Origin: Emiliania huxleyi CCMP1516
Lineage: Eukaryota > Haptophyta > Isochrysidales > Noelaerhabdaceae
Direction of reading: 5' to 3'
Length of the DNA stretch: 64,000 bases
NCBI RefSeq assembly: GCF_000372725.1
Contig: NW_005199274.1
Span: forward strand, 234,169-298,168
The translations under genes were made by a program, and so were the position numbers. Position 1 is the stretch's first letter; each line of letters opens with the position of its first letter. The notes under the pieces are model-generated. The model ran no database searches and had not been told where the DNA came from. It saw only the letters and a program-made list of their open reading frames with translations. Below, piece after piece: positions 29,295 through 40,260 of this stretch.

Positions 29295-30544
29295 TCACGC
29301 CCTCTCAAGCGCGTTGCGCACGCTCGCGTTGAACTCGGCGGGGGAGAACATCATTACCGAGTGGTCGCCCAGGCTGCTCTCCATCACATCGATGCTTCCA
29401 CCGAGCCGCTCCGCCATCAGCGCGCAAAACTCCCATGGCACCGCCGCGTCATCCGCCGGACAGATGAATGTAATTGGGCCCAAGAACTTTTCGCGGAGCT
29501 CGGCGTCTGTCTTGGACTCATCGTAGTAAATCTTGAGCATGGGATCCTCCGCGGAGCGGGGAGGCGGCGCCATGCATCCCATCTCCTTGACCTGCACGTT
29601 GGCCTGGTGCAGCAGCGTCCTCAGGTTCCACACCTCTGGCGCCTTCTTCATCCACAGGTAGCAGCCTGCCTGCAAGCGCCCATCCATGTCGACAAAGGGC
29701 CGCGCGCGCAGCGCGTCGTCCGAAAGCCGCCCCTGCACTTGCGCGAGCAGCTTGCTGTAGTCGAAATCCTGCTTCATCCCGCCAAAGTTCCAAGCTTCGA
29801 GAAAGTCCTTTTGCAGCCGGTCCTGGGGGTGCACGCGGCTCTTCGGCGGTGGGAGGTGTGCCATGTGTCGCTGAGCGGCTTGCGTCGAGGCGTGTTGCGG
29901 TGGCGACACAGGCGGGAGTCGGCACCTCAGCACTCTCCGAGAAGAGGAGGCCAAAGGTCGTGCTAACCATGACGAGCGCCGTGACGCGCTCGGGGGCAGT
30001 AAAGGCGGTGTGCACGCCCACAGTGCCTACCACGAGAGAAGCATATACGACTCAGACTGCAAAGCGGTGCTCTCTGGCCCTACCTATCAGTGTCCCACCT
30101 CCAAACGAGTGGCACACCAGCGCCGTCTCCTCCACGCCCTCTGCGTCCAGGACGGCGAGCAGGTCCGCCGCAAAGTGCGCCGCACTGAAGACCTGTCCGG
30201 CAGGTCGACGGAGGTGACGGGCTGTCGAGGAGTGCGCCACTCTACAAGTCGGCATCCTGCACGGGGTCCTCAGCGTGTATGCGAGAGCCACCCCAGCCCC
30301 GCATGGAGATCATGATGCAGTAGTACGCCTTCTTGCTCAGAGGAGCCGACGACTCCGGGAGCCCCGGGGCGTGGAAGGGCACGCTGGAGGTCACAAAGCC
30401 TGGCGTGTTTGCCCAAAACGTAAACGCATTCCCTCCAGCGCCGTGCACCCAGGTGATCACTGGAGCAGGGGAGCCGTCCTCCGCGGTCTTGGAACCGCAC
30501 GTAAAGTACTCGAGCGAACAGTCGTCAAGTTTGATCACCGGCAT
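29295..30544 (-). CDS. Alpha/beta-hydrolase fold protein
   Basis: Exons 30263-30544, 30099-30192, 29926-30026 and 29295-29870 join in frame into 350 residues; three GT-AG introns of 70, 72 and 55 nt. WVHGAGGNAFTFW (oxyanion-hole HGxGGN) opens the fold, MRGWGGSR follows, then HFAADLLAVLDAEG, and the nucleophile elbow ALVCHSFGGTVG spans an exon junction. Near the end ITFICPADDAAVPW offers the acid and SSLGDHSVMMFSP the His. No leader, so probably cytosolic. The substrate is not predictable; family members include esterases, epoxide hydrolases and haloperoxidases. Confidence 0.85.
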
Positions 30545-30755
30545 GCCGCCTGTGGTCGCTGATGTGTGATTGATCGCGCGCCGCCGGCGAGCGGCGAGTG
30601 TCGAATGCGGAATGGGGACGGACGCGCGGTGAGCGCCGAAAAAGTCGCGAAAAGCAGCCCTCGAAGGCCCACTCTGTCTCTGAATGTGTCCACTTATCTC
30701 ATAAAAGCGAGACGAGCTGTCGATTTCTTGCGTAAAAGAAACAAGTTGGTCGCTG

Positions 30756-31475
30756 CTACACAGGCTCCCCCGCCTCCACCGGCCTCTCCTCCTGCGAGGG
30801 CTGCTCCACCGGGTGCTCCTGGTGCTCCTCCGGGTGCCAGGTCTCGGAGAGTTCCAGCCCGACGAGCTCCTCCGCCAACCGCTTGCTGTCTCGCCGGTCG
30901 CGCGTCGGCCCCGCAGCCGACGTGTACGCGTCCCCTTTCGGGCGGCGCTTGCGGCGCGCCCGCTCGACCACGACGCCGATCCGGCTGAGCGGCAGGTAGA
31001 GTCGGCCCGGCTCGGTCGAGGAGGTGCAGAGCACGCCGTCGACTCGCAGAGAGATGGAGGGCACGCGCGGGTCCTCTGGCGCCGCCGCCACCCGCTGCAC
31101 CTTGACGTCTGGCAGCGCGTTCCCGAGCGCCGCAGTCACCTCTGCAGCCAGCGGTGCAAAGGCGGGGGCGTAGGCGAGGACTGCGCGCACGCGCCGCCCC
31201 TGCATCGTCTCGTACTTTGAGAGAGTGAGCTGCGGTGCGACCGGAAAGGAGCTCGGCGGCGGCGTCTGCGGCGGCGGCGCAAGCGGCGGCGCGTCTGCCG
31301 CCAGAGGCGCTGGAGTGCGGAGCGGCGGCGGTGCGGGTGGGCTAGGCGTGATAGTGCGCTCCTCGATCGTATCCGGCGGCTCCGAGACGCAGCGCGGGCC
31401 GCCCGCAGTGTGCGCTCGCGGCGGCAGGGGCGAGAGCAGCAGTGCGTAGGCGGCGGTGAGCGTCAGGGAGAGCAT
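30756..31475 (-). CDS. Secreted or endomembrane protein, function unknown
   Basis: Single-exon frame of 239 residues. MLSLTLTAAYALLLSPLPPR is a signal peptide or anchor. A Pro-rich linker is followed by a compact domain (YETMQGRRVRAVLAYAPAF, ALGNALPDVKVQRVA, SISLRVDGVLCTSSTEPGR) and a basic then acidic tail. The order strand, helix, strand, SxRVDG-type hairpin recalls the Rdx/selenoprotein-W-like thioredoxin fold, but the CxxC/U site is absent, so this is only a hint. Confidence 0.5.
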   Translation of the reverse strand: MLSLTLTAAYALLLSPLPPRAHTAGGPRCVSEPPDTIEERTITPSPPAPPPLRTPAPLAADAPPLAPPPQTPPPSSFPVAPQLTLSKYETMQGRRVRAVLAYAPAFAPLAAEVTAALGNALPDVKVQRVAAAPEDPRVPSISLRVDGVLCTSSTEPGRLYLPLSRIGVVVERARRKRRPKGDAYTSAAGPTRDRRDSKRLAEELVGLELSETWHPEEHQEHPVEQPSQEERPVEAGEPV

Positions 31476-31733
31476 GTACTTGACTCGATGTCGCCCGGGC
31501 TGCTTGCACCGCCCAGCTGCCCTTCCGTCGGAGGATAAAAGAATTTTGATGTCCGGGCGGCGGCTTCCGAGGATAAAAGAAACTTGCGAGGCGTCGGTGC
31601 TCGAAACCTTGTGCTGTGGGCGGAGCCGGCAAGGCCGCTTCAGCTCGGTCGAACGGTACGAACGATCCCGTGACGAACGAACGCGTGAACAAACGCCTTC
31701 GGCAACACCGAAGAGAAGGCCCGCCGCCTAAAC

Positions 31734-32094
31734 ATGGGCTGCAAGGCGCGCGGGCAGCCCGGCCAACCCTTCTCCCACAAGACCGGCCACGGCTACGTCA
31801 AGGCGCATCGCGGTTTCTACCACGACGCGATCTTTGTCAAGCGCAACAACTTCAACCTGCTGCTCCACACGAGACGTTCGGCGGCGGCTTCTCGCCCACC
31901 GCCGTTCTCAAGCTGCGCCGCCTCGCGCGCAAAGTCGCGCGCGGCAGCGTTGACCGCACAGCCTACTCGCCCAAGTACTCGCTCTCTTTTATGTCCCACC
32001 ATGCAGAGCGCATCTCTCTCTCTGTTGTGCGAGGCGTGAACCGCGCCATTCGCTCTCACCTGGCAACCCTGTCTGCACGTCTCGCGCACGCGTG
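31734..32094 (+). pseudogene. Frameshifted gene fragment, family unknown
   Basis: MGCKARGQPGQPFSHKTGHG and FYHDAIFVKRNNFNLLLH continue in another frame as ETFGGGFSPTAVLKLRRLAR, then ARKVARGSVDRTAYSPKYS to a stop at 32094. The shift falls at about 31867-31872, where CTCCACACGAG looks like CTCCACGAG with an extra AC. The two halves read as one protein only across this break, with no splice sites there. It is short and may be a remnant of an element-encoded protein. Confidence 0.5.
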
Positions 32095-32167
32095 AACAGG
32101 GCTCCAGGCCCCAAATGACGTGTGAGTGTTAGAGTTGTTTGGTATTGCTAAAAATCTAACGCGTGGG

Positions 32168-32400
32168 AGGCGGTGGCGCCGATGGCGACGGCTCGGATCC
32201 ATCTCGCAGCTGCGGCGCTCGACGGCAAGCTGTACGCGGTGGGCGGCTACAACGACGACGACAGCTGCCTCAGCTCGGCTTGGTTTTCAAAAATCTCTCT
32301 CTCAGCTCGGTGGAGCGGTACGACCCGGCGACGACTGCGTTGGGGAGGCGCTGGCGCCGATGGCGATCGTGCGGTTTGATCCGCCGGCTTGTGCCCGTTC
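32168..32400 (+). pseudogene. Kelch-repeat fragment broken by a 32-bp insertion with 10-bp duplication
   Basis: The frame reads VAPMATARIHLAAAALDGKL then YAVGGYNDDDSCLSS, a canonical Kelch blade. It resumes out of frame as SVERYDPATTA, and later, after another shift, as EALAPMAIVRFD. The first break is a 32-bp insertion whose ends are the direct repeat CTCAGCTCGG (32269-32278 and 32301-32310); removing one period restores the blade. Only about one and a half blades remain and no start or stop context is present. Confidence 0.6.
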
Positions 32401-32869
32401 ACAGAGACCGAACCGTCATTGCGCATTCCGATAGTGTGGGTCACCGGTTAACGCAAAAAAGCGCGCGCGTGACTGGAGAGTGCGTCTAGCGCTGCCGCCT
32501 GCCCACACTGACACGCAACGAGTGTGGCTCCACACCCGCAACATTTCAAGACCCCACATCGAAGATGCTCTCGTCCTCGTCGTCGTCCTCGTCCGCCTCT
32601 GCGCGCGCGCGTCCCGTGCCCCCAAGTTAAAGCCGTAATAGGGAAAGGAAGGAAAAAGGACATCCACTCGACACCTCGAGAGCCTCGAGAGCGTCACCAC
32701 CCTTGTTGTGCCAGTGTGCTGTGAGAGGTGTGAGTGAGTACACACACACACAGGTAGGTAGGTAGAATACTGTTGAGAGGCTTGTATTTTAAGAGTTCTT
32801 CTGAAAAACGGCGTTTTGGCCGCGGGGTACATCTCGCGGGGTAGGAATTATTCCTACATCTTGGACTGG

Positions 32870-33576
32870 ATGCTGAAGATTGCCTCGCTTCTGCTCGTCG
32901 CTCTGTCGACGTCTGCCCTGCCGGTGCGTCGCTCCGCCCAGCCGCACTTACTCACATGCAGGCTTGAACTTACACGCACCACACGAGTGCGCAGGCAGAA
33001 ACCGTCGACGACATCAACCCAGCCGCTCGCGGCCTCGCCTTCGCGCCCAAGCCCTCTCCTCCCGTGCCCGACGTGGTCGACGACCCCGCCTGGCTCATCG
33101 CCACCTCTGGGTTCTGCTCGAACCTCAACGTCGTGATCAAGGAGCGCGACGTCGGGGCGAGCGAGACGGAGGGCGACACCGCGGCCCACTTCATCGCCGA
33201 CATTGCCTTCAACTACTACCCGCAGACGGCGGTCAAGTTCACCGATTTCCCTCACCACCTCGCGAAGACCATCGAGGGCGACGCGGCTGAGGCGGACGCG
33301 CTGGTCTCGAGTGCGTGGGACCACAAGAACATCGCGCTGCTCGAGCCGACGTCCTCGTGCGGCGCTGGCGACCAGAGCAGTCAGGCGTGGGGGATCTCGG
33401 TCTTCAAAGTGGAGGAGCACCGCCACTGCACGGACGGCGAGACGGCGTGGGAGGGACATCCTTGCGTCCACTACTCCGGCTACGTCTCGGCGGCTACGTC
33501 CAACTTTGTCAACGTGAATGAGGGCCGGTTCGTCTGCCAGCTATTCGTTGACCCTTTTTTAGGCATGGCACTCTGA
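32870..33576 (+). CDS. Small secreted protein, function unknown
   Basis: Exons 32870-32923 and 32995-33576 join in phase 0 over a 71-nt GT-AG intron; 211 residues. Exon 1 is almost exactly the signal peptide MLKIASLLLVALSTSALP. The mature part starts AETVDDINPAARG and has DPAWLIATSGFCSNLNVVI, AHFIADIAFNYYPQTAVKF, EHRHCTDGETAWEGHPCVHY and FVNVNEGRFVCQLF, with six Cys likely forming disulfides. No known domain is recognised. Confidence 0.65.
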
Positions 33577-34101
33577 GCGCGCCATCGCGCCCGATACGGC
33601 CGCCCTGGCCCTGCGGACCTTCCCAGAGAGCTTGGCGAGGCTGTACAGAACGCCGAGAGGATACTGGGCAGGCTGCCGTCGAGCGACGAGCCATGCTGGC
33701 TCGTCGCCGGCAGCGAGCTCGATCGAAGACCCGCTCCGAGCTTCGCCGAGCCTGGCGGGCCCGCCCGAACGCCCGCGGCCGCAGGCAAGAAAGGCGAGCT
33801 TCCTGGCGTCTCTAGCCAGCGCTCACATGCATGCCAAAAGGCACAACATGCCAAAAGGCACCTCGCAGCGCGCGAGACACGACCGAAGCGGTACGCTTCG
33901 GCGCCGTGAGAGCAGCCGGTCGACGTGGGCACCAAGCGCGCGGCCGCCGGGCGCCTTCGCACCGACAGGGGCGCCACGGCAGTAGAGAGCACCTCTTACC
34001 GTAGTAATAACGAAGGCGTTGAAAAAAGAAACTGCCGCGTAACGAATTCGTGTACCCGCCTGAGAGGCTCAGGTTTGCCCTTGGCGGCTCCTTGCGACCG
34101 A
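33577..34101. other. Intergenic, nothing recognised
   Basis: About 525 bp between two same-strand genes with no supported gene. The direct repeat ATGCCAAAAGGCAC occurs twice (about 33831 and 33849). Confidence 0.45.
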
Positions 34102-35502
34102 ATGCTGCAACCTCCGATCTCCACCCCCTCACCAGCCAAGTCCTGCCCCGCCGCCGCTCCCGCCGCCTCGCCAGCCAAGTCCTCCTCCTCCGCCGCCGCC
34201 TCGCCCGCCAAGCCCGAGGGCGGCTCGCGACGCCGGTGCAAGGACCCTCGCTATAAGACCGTCCTCTGCAAGAACTTTGTGGCTGCCGGGAAGTGCCCGT
34301 ACGGCAAAAAGTGCCAGTTTGCGCACGGTCAGAACGAGCTGCGTGAGCGTCCTCCCATACCGTCCTCCCCAGTGGCACGAGACACGGCGGCGACGCCTCC
34401 GCCGCCCGCCTCTCCTCCGGCACGGGCCTCGGTGCCCACGACTCCAACCTCGTCACCGCCGACCACCCCGACGACGAGGCCTGGAGTGGTGTACGTGCCG
34501 ATGACGGTCCAGGTCGACTCGGAAGGGCAGCCCATCCGCAAGGCGCCCAAGCCCTTGTTCCTCCCCGCCTTTGATAGCCGCTTCTCGCCGCCGCCGCTCG
34601 CCGCCGCCGCCGCCGCCTCGGCGCCCGACTCGCCGCTGTCGCGCGGGCGGCTCGGCCCCTCCTCCCCGGTGCCGACCGCCCTCACGCCGCCCGCCCGCCC
34701 GGTCGAGGGAGGCCGCTTCCGCCCCTTTGCCGAGCGGAGCGGCTGGCCGTCCGAGCCGTCTCTCTCGTTTCGCGGCTCGCCAGAGCTTGCGGCGGAGCAC
34801 CGGGCGGCGGTGGCGACGCCGCTGGCGACGCCGCGCGCGGTCTACGCGCCGCACAGCGCGCTCGCCGCCGTCGACTTGGGCTCCCTCTCCCTGACGGAGC
34901 GAGTCATGTACATGGACAGCGCCGCAAAGGGAGCCGGCAAGGAAGTTGGCGCGAAGCCGGCGGGCAGCTCGTGCAGCGCCGTCTGCAGCGGGCTCGGAAG
35001 CCCGCTCGCAGCGGCGGCGCACGAGGGGGCAGGAGGCAGGGTGCCAAGCTCTCCGCTCCCCCCCGGACTCGCCTTCTCGGGCGCCGCCTCGTGGGGCGGC
35101 GCCGCGACGGCGGCGGCGACCGGCGAGTCGAACCTGCAGGCCGGCGGCCAGGTCGGGCGCGAGGCGGACCTGCGTGTGAACCGCTCGACTGGCCGCGTCG
35201 AGCTGCAGTCGGCGGTGTCTCGGAAGGCGTCCTTCAACACGAACGCGCTGCGGAGGCAGCTCTCCCTCGTCCTCGACCACGGCGATGACACCGACGAGAG
35301 CCGCGCCGTGCCCCTCCCTGCCGACCACGAGCAGAGCCGCCCCCAGCACGCACTCTTCGGGCGGAGATCGCTCGCCCGCATGGCGGAGGCGGCGATGGAC
35401 GCGGCCGCGGCCGAGCCGGTGGTGTCGCCCGGGCGGACCGCCGCGCAGGGAGGCCTCCAGGTCAACGAGGGCTTTTGCCTCGACTCGCCGATTGTCGCCT
35501 GA
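34102..35502 (+). CDS. CCCH zinc-finger protein, single TIS11-type finger
   Basis: Intron-free 466-residue protein. Residues about 46-76 read KTVLCKNFVAAGKCPYGKKC then QFAHG, giving C-x8-C-x5-C-x3-H spacing, preceded by the RYKT lead-in typical of tristetraprolin/TIS11 fingers. Such fingers bind AU-rich elements in mRNA 3' UTRs. Only one finger is present where animal proteins have two. The remainder is Ser/Pro/Ala-rich and disordered, with VVYVPMTVQVDSEGQPIRKA and GSLSLTERVMYMDSAAKGAG as candidate short motifs. Likely cytoplasmic mRNA regulator. The start is the first ATG after the in-frame basic stretch. Confidence 0.8.
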   Translation: MLQPPISTPSPAKSCPAAAPAASPAKSSSSAAASPAKPEGGSRRRCKDPRYKTVLCKNFVAAGKCPYGKKCQFAHGQNELRERPPIPSSPVARDTAATPPPPASPPARASVPTTPTSSPPTTPTTRPGVVYVPMTVQVDSEGQPIRKAPKPLFLPAFDSRFSPPPLAAAAAASAPDSPLSRGRLGPSSPVPTALTPPARPVEGGRFRPFAERSGWPSEPSLSFRGSPELAAEHRAAVATPLATPRAVYAPHSALAAVDLGSLSLTERVMYMDSAAKGAGKEVGAKPAGSSCSAVCSGLGSPLAAAAHEGAGGRVPSSPLPPGLAFSGAASWGGAATAAATGESNLQAGGQVGREADLRVNRSTGRVELQSAVSRKASFNTNALRRQLSLVLDHGDDTDESRAVPLPADHEQSRPQHALFGRRSLARMAEAAMDAAAAEPVVSPGRTAAQGGLQVNEGFCLDSPIVA

Positions 35503-36305
35503 GCCGCTCCGGCTCTGCTAAGGTGTCGGGCTCTGACGCGGCGTCACTCTGGGTCGGAGTCCACTCTGGTTCGGGCGGGCGGGGCCTGGCTCGCGGCCCG
35601 CGGCGGCGGCCGCTCTCCTCCCCTCCCCCCTCCCCTCCCCTCCCCCTTGATGCCGCCTATTCTGTCCATCGCGGTCTATTCTCTATTGACGCGCCGAGTC
35701 TCTTATCTCCACGCCTCGCCTCCCACCTCCCCTGTCCATTGTGTTCCGTTGGCGTGTGCGTGCTGTTAACTCGCGGCCGGGCCAGGTCGCGCGAGAGGTC
35801 TGCTCCGCAAGAGCACGGACCCTCTTTGGCCTGTGTGGCTTCCGGTGGACAGTGCGCCACTTGCTCATGTTGTGTGTAATATATTGGTGCAATTTGGGAG
35901 ATGTGCATAACCATATGTGCGTGTATTCGTTCGTGTGTATCCGCCGTGCGCGCCCGAGAGGGCGGGCGTTCTATTTTTTGTGAATAAGTCCTGTGTATAC
36001 ACTTTCCTTCCTTACCGCGCTCCGCCAAACCGCTCTTGCAGTGCCATCTGCGCACCCTTTGTGTCTGGCAAAGCGCGAGCGCCTTGCCTCGCCAGCGGCA
36101 CCTCCAGCTCCACCTAGCACGGCGGCACATCCCGCGCACCTCAGAGGACACGAAAGAAGCGCGCATCACAATGGACGCCTCTCTCAGAGTCACCCGCTCG
36201 CCGCTCGCATCGAAGCACTCGTATGGGCCTAGAGCGAGAGGGAGGTGCACCGAGAGAGCTCACAGACAGAGTGCTCGAAAGTGCGGCGGCTCGCGGCTCG
36301 TCGCT
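35503..36305. other. Intergenic between convergent genes
   Basis: No supported gene. C-rich runs at 35620-35650, then a less GC-rich part (35860-36010) with TGTGTAATATATTGG-like sequence that probably holds 3' UTR and polyadenylation signals. Confidence 0.5.
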
Positions 36306-37243
36306 TCAGCCTGGGTAGAGCCGCGCCACCCCGCCCGTCACCGCCGAGAAGGCCGACATCGGCCGATAAAAGTACGCGTGCGGCAAGAGCCCGTTGGACA
36401 GCTGCCCGTTCACGACGACCAGGCCGGCGGCCGAAGCGGGCGGCTCGACCAGCGCCGTCGCCTACCGCAGTCGCGTCGGCAGTCATAGCGCTGCCAGCAA
36501 CCCGCGGCTGTCACCGGCGCGGCTCGCCGCGTCCCACTCCTCGTCCAAGACGGGCGACACCACCACCACGACCTTGTCGCCCGCGCAAATCTTGAGCGCC
36601 TGCGCACGCAAGCCCGCGCGTCACCCAAAAGGCGTGTCTCTGTCTCACCAGCGCAGAATCATGTCCAATTCTTGACCCGCGCCATGCGCCTGCTTGGCGT
36701 CGCGCAGCGATAGGGCATCGCCGCCGAGTGCCGCGCGCGCGCCTGAGCTGCAACCGACCAGCACCGGCTCGCCGTCACACACGCTGCTGTCGGCCAGGCG
36801 TCCGCAGAGCTGCAGCGCAAACCGCGCGTTCGCCTCGTGCACCTTCTGTTCCGACGCCGCAGAGCCGTCGCTGCGCGCGTTGATGCTGGCGATGGGCGGG
36901 AAGTCCACCTAACGGGAGAGGAGGCAGGCTTTCAGGCCGCCGCCAAGACAGAGGCGCTGATGCCACGCGCTCCGAAGGTCGTCGCCTCCACTGCCTTCTC
37001 CGTCTCCAGGCTCTGCAGCACTCCCCGAACCGCCGTGTCGTAAAGGTCTTGGTAGGACGAAGGCAGGCCGCCCGAGACGCTCAACACCGGCTGATACACG
37101 TCAGCTGGGTTTGGCGGCGGAGGCGGCAAAAGTCGAGCAAAGAAGTTGGCCGTCGGTGGCGGGACGCGAGGCATCGGTGGGCGAGGAACTGCGGAGCGCC
37201 AGCCCTCGGCGACGGCGAGGCAGGTGAGGCCAACAATGCACAT
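36306..37243 (-). CDS. DUF1995 family protein, probably plastid
   Basis: Exons 36986-37243, 36690-36908, 36519-36599 and 36306-36461, all phase 0, 237 residues, with GC-AG introns of 77, 90 and 57 nt. The leader MCIVGLTCLAVAEGWRSAVP looks like a signal peptide ahead of a Pro-rich transit-like stretch. The body reads LPSSYQDLYDTAVRGVLQSL, then VEVDFPPIASIN (the family's veVdfPP), LRDAKQALKICAGDKVVVVV, and LVVVNGQLSNGLLPHAYFYR at the end. DUF1995 proteins occur in plants, algae and cyanobacteria, mostly in plastids, with no settled activity; some are linked to chlorophyll or lipid metabolism. The start of the first intron echoes the next exon (GCGACGACCTTC versus GTGGACTTCCCG). Confidence 0.75.
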
Positions 37244-37305
37244 CACACCACGCAGGGTTTCGGCTCCTAGCCGATAGAGGGACTGCCGCCGCCAAACCTC
37301 AAAAC

Positions 37306-37307
<2 letters not shown>

Positions 37308-37369
<62 letters not shown>
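37308..37369. repeat. (CT)n microsatellite, about 30 units
   Basis: Uninterrupted CT dinucleotide run just upstream of the DUF1995 start, within its likely promoter or 5' UTR. Confidence 0.95.
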
Positions 37370-37370
<1 letters not shown>

Positions 37371-37682
37371 AAACCTCCCGCCGAAGTGAAACAAGATCCC
37401 CAAAAAAACAAATACCAGAAGGCCAGCCAGTGTGGACAGACCCCCTACCCGGCTAGGAGCACGGGCATGAAAAGCGAACGATAGAGTCGCTTTGCAGGGC
37501 CCTATCTATGGGCCAAAAACAACAACTACGTACATATCTGGGAGGGGCCAGCCAGTGTGGACAGGCCCCTATCCCGTATCCGGCTAGGAGCCCGGGCCCA
37601 GGGTTCCAAGTTTTGCGGGGTCCCAGACCCGGCTGGGCCAGCGTCGGCTGGTCGAAAAAGGAAGGTACGAAAAGGGTGGGTA

Positions 37683-37791
<109 letters not shown>

Positions 37792-38334
37792 CGTGAGGGT
37801 GAGGCGCTTGCGCCCATGGAGGGTAGGGGCGCATGCGTAACGACGCTGCTATAGAGATGGCAGATCCAGATGCCTCTCGGGGCCCACGCCCAGAGATAAA
37901 ACGTCTGATGCCATGCGTGACCTAGTGTAGTGTCCCCAGCGATGGTCGTGTCCACGCGGGAGTCAGGTGTGGTGTGGACGCGAGCTCCGCCGTGTTCACG
38001 GAGGATGGAAGCAACCGATATGGCGAGTCGCATGGCGAGTCGAGTTCTCAAGTCGACTCTGGGCCGGCGCGGGGGCCCCAGAGGGTGTCCATGCGGGGGG
38101 GAGATGGGGTCCCATGGCCCGCCGCAGGCGCCGATTTTTTGATTTTTCTTTTTCGCGATTTTTTACTTGTTTTCATGGGAATTCGGCGTACTTGCGGCCA
38201 TGCTATCACGCCTTGCGACAGCCTGTCGGCGCAGCTGACCGTGCCATGATGCACAATTGATCACCTGCATAGCTCGCGGCCTTAGTATCAAGCATTCAGT
38301 GACGACCTGATCGTACGGCCAGTAGGAAGGTGTC

Positions 38335-38960
38335 CTTCCAGCTGCGTGCACGCTTCTGGCGCAATGCGCGTCACCTCGGATTGGCTGCTGGCACTCTCGA
38401 GGCTATGCCTACACAGCCTCGCGCGCATGGGCAGTCAAGAAGGACCACGCACCTTCTCAGGACAGCGCCGGTGCCTCTCTCTTGGACCGGCAAACTTGGT
38501 GGTCTCGTGTCACCAATGTGGGACCAGTGCGGCATCGCGCCATCGACAGCTCTGAACTGCGCCTCACCACTGACCGGGAAGGCCGCCAAGTGGGCCAGCA
38601 CAGGTCGCACATTGTGGCAGCAGTCAGCAGTGCATGGCTGATAGCTAGAGCAGCAGCGTCAGGGTCGCAGGGTCGGATCGTGTCAAGCCTCTCGCCCGGC
38701 CGGCCGCGTGCAGACGTCGTCGGCCTCGTCTGCTGTCTGGAGTTATCTGTCGGCGGTCAGTACGACCGATCAGGTCGGAGTTTTCTGGTGGTTGGAGGGT
38801 CTATCTGTATGTACTCCTCGAGATCTCTCCAAATCTGCCCTCTGTTAGACCGGGTTAGATCGGGAAGTTGGTGCTCTGAGCGACTCTGAGCGCCGGAGCC
38901 CCCCGTTTCCGCACTGCGGCACGGCGCACGGTGCCTCCGGGGGGCCCCGCGCCGGCCCAG
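38335..38960 (+). repeat. Dispersed repeat family B, copy 2
   Basis: Matches 13720-14345 in reverse complement over about 620 bp, from CTTCTGGCGCAATGCG near 38349 to the CACTGCGGCACGGCG end near 38920. Non-coding as far as can be seen. Confidence 0.8.
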
Positions 38961-39143
38961 AGCAAGTCGACTGTAGAGAGTGTAGATCTATGTCGTTATG
39001 GTTTCGTATCAATAATACTCACTGCTCACTCACTCACACTGGGGGGGTATGGACCAACATCAAAACGCACGCACGCCCCGGCCAGACTGTCGTCGGCCTC
39101 GCGGCCGAGGTTGACATGTGCAGACCACGGGGGCCGGGCAGCG

Positions 39144-40238
39144 TCAGGTGTGTCGTTGGCGAGGGCGTGCCACAACTCCTACGAGGACGCTGGCAACGAA
39201 TGGGCCGTGCCAGTGAACCTTGGGAAAGAGAAGGTTCGCCCTGTCGCCGGTCCGCGTATGCCGGAGGTAGTTGTCGCACACGACCGACGCCTCCACGAGG
39301 CTGAAGGTCAGGAGCTTGAGGCGGAGCGGGAGATCCGCCGCCGGCCGTGTCCCGAGCCAAGCACCCAAACACGCGGCCAGAAGAACGACTGCAGCGGCAC
39401 CCTCCCGCGCGTCGTCGAGCTGGGCGGACAATACCGCGGGCGCGAGGGTGATGGCGTCGCGCAAAAGGGCAAACGCGGCCGCGACGAGCAGCACGCAAGT
39501 CAGGCGGGTGCTGTCGCGTGTGCCGAGCATGTGGAGAGTGAGCAAGCCGGCGGCTGCACTCGCCGCCCCCCACCGGAAGGCTGGCACCGAGGACAGGTCA
39601 GACGTAGCGACCGCGAGTACGGCGCCAAGGAGGCTGCAGAGGAACAGGGGCCGTCGCCAGACAGCAGCGCGCACGGAGGCCCGTGCACCAGGCTCAGACG
39701 TGACCGTGCTGAAGAGCGGCGGCGATGGGGGCACGGATGGAGGCTCATCTTCTGGTTGGCCGGCGTCCCGCTCGAGATCAACGGAGATCTCCGGGAGGCA
39801 GGGCTCGAGGTCAGACGCGTCCGCCGCATGCGCCTCTGAAGCAGACGTTTCGTGGATCAAAGCCATCGCACGCTCGGGGTCGGAGAGCACCTCGTCCGGC
39901 GACATCACCGTAGCGAGGTGAGGCACAAGCGCGAGCACCCCCTGGCACAGCCTTTTCGCCGTGATGGCGAGCTGTATCCTCTCCTCTCCGAGCTGCGCGA
40001 AAAGCTGGCGCTCCCTCTCCTCCTCGGTCTTTGCCGCCTCGTCTGCGGATGCCCTCGGCGCCTCGGTGCGCGTCGCGCCGACGGCCAGCCCATCGGCAGT
40101 CTCCTTCGCTGGCGCCTCGCGCTCCTCCGACGCAGCCTCAGGAAACTGCGATGGCCCAGCGAGGCTGCCGCCTGAGGGCTGCATGTCACACGGGGAGGAC
40201 ACGATATTTCGCAAGACACGCTCTGCATCTCGAAACAT
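39144..40238 (-). CDS. C-terminally multi-spanning membrane protein, function unknown
   Basis: Single-exon frame of 364 residues from the ATG at 40238. The N-terminal half is acidic and soluble, with an amphipathic helix ERERQLFAQLGEERIQLAIT and RLCQGVLALVPHLATVMSP. From about residue 195 it has four or five TM helices: PLFLCSLLGAVLAVATSDL, WGAASAAAGLLTLHML, LTCVLLVAAAFALLRDAITL, GAAAVVLLAACLGAWLG. It ends ANLLFPKVHWHGPFVASVLV. No family recognised. A foldback element begins 23 bp upstream of the start codon, so the promoter or 5' UTR is interrupted by it. Confidence 0.65.
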   Translation of the reverse strand: MFRDAERVLRNIVSSPCDMQPSGGSLAGPSQFPEAASEEREAPAKETADGLAVGATRTEAPRASADEAAKTEEERERQLFAQLGEERIQLAITAKRLCQGVLALVPHLATVMSPDEVLSDPERAMALIHETSASEAHAADASDLEPCLPEISVDLERDAGQPEDEPPSVPPSPPLFSTVTSEPGARASVRAAVWRRPLFLCSLLGAVLAVATSDLSSVPAFRWGAASAAAGLLTLHMLGTRDSTRLTCVLLVAAAFALLRDAITLAPAVLSAQLDDAREGAAAVVLLAACLGAWLGTRPAADLPLRLKLLTFSLVEASVVCDNYLRHTRTGDRANLLFPKVHWHGPFVASVLVGVVARPRQRHT

Positions 40239-40260
40239 TCTCGCCGCCGCCTACATTCTC

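Noticed and set aside
34453-35349. Arg-rich minus frame opposite the CCCH gene
   Set aside because: Composition shadow; the plus strand has the zinc finger and a full frame.
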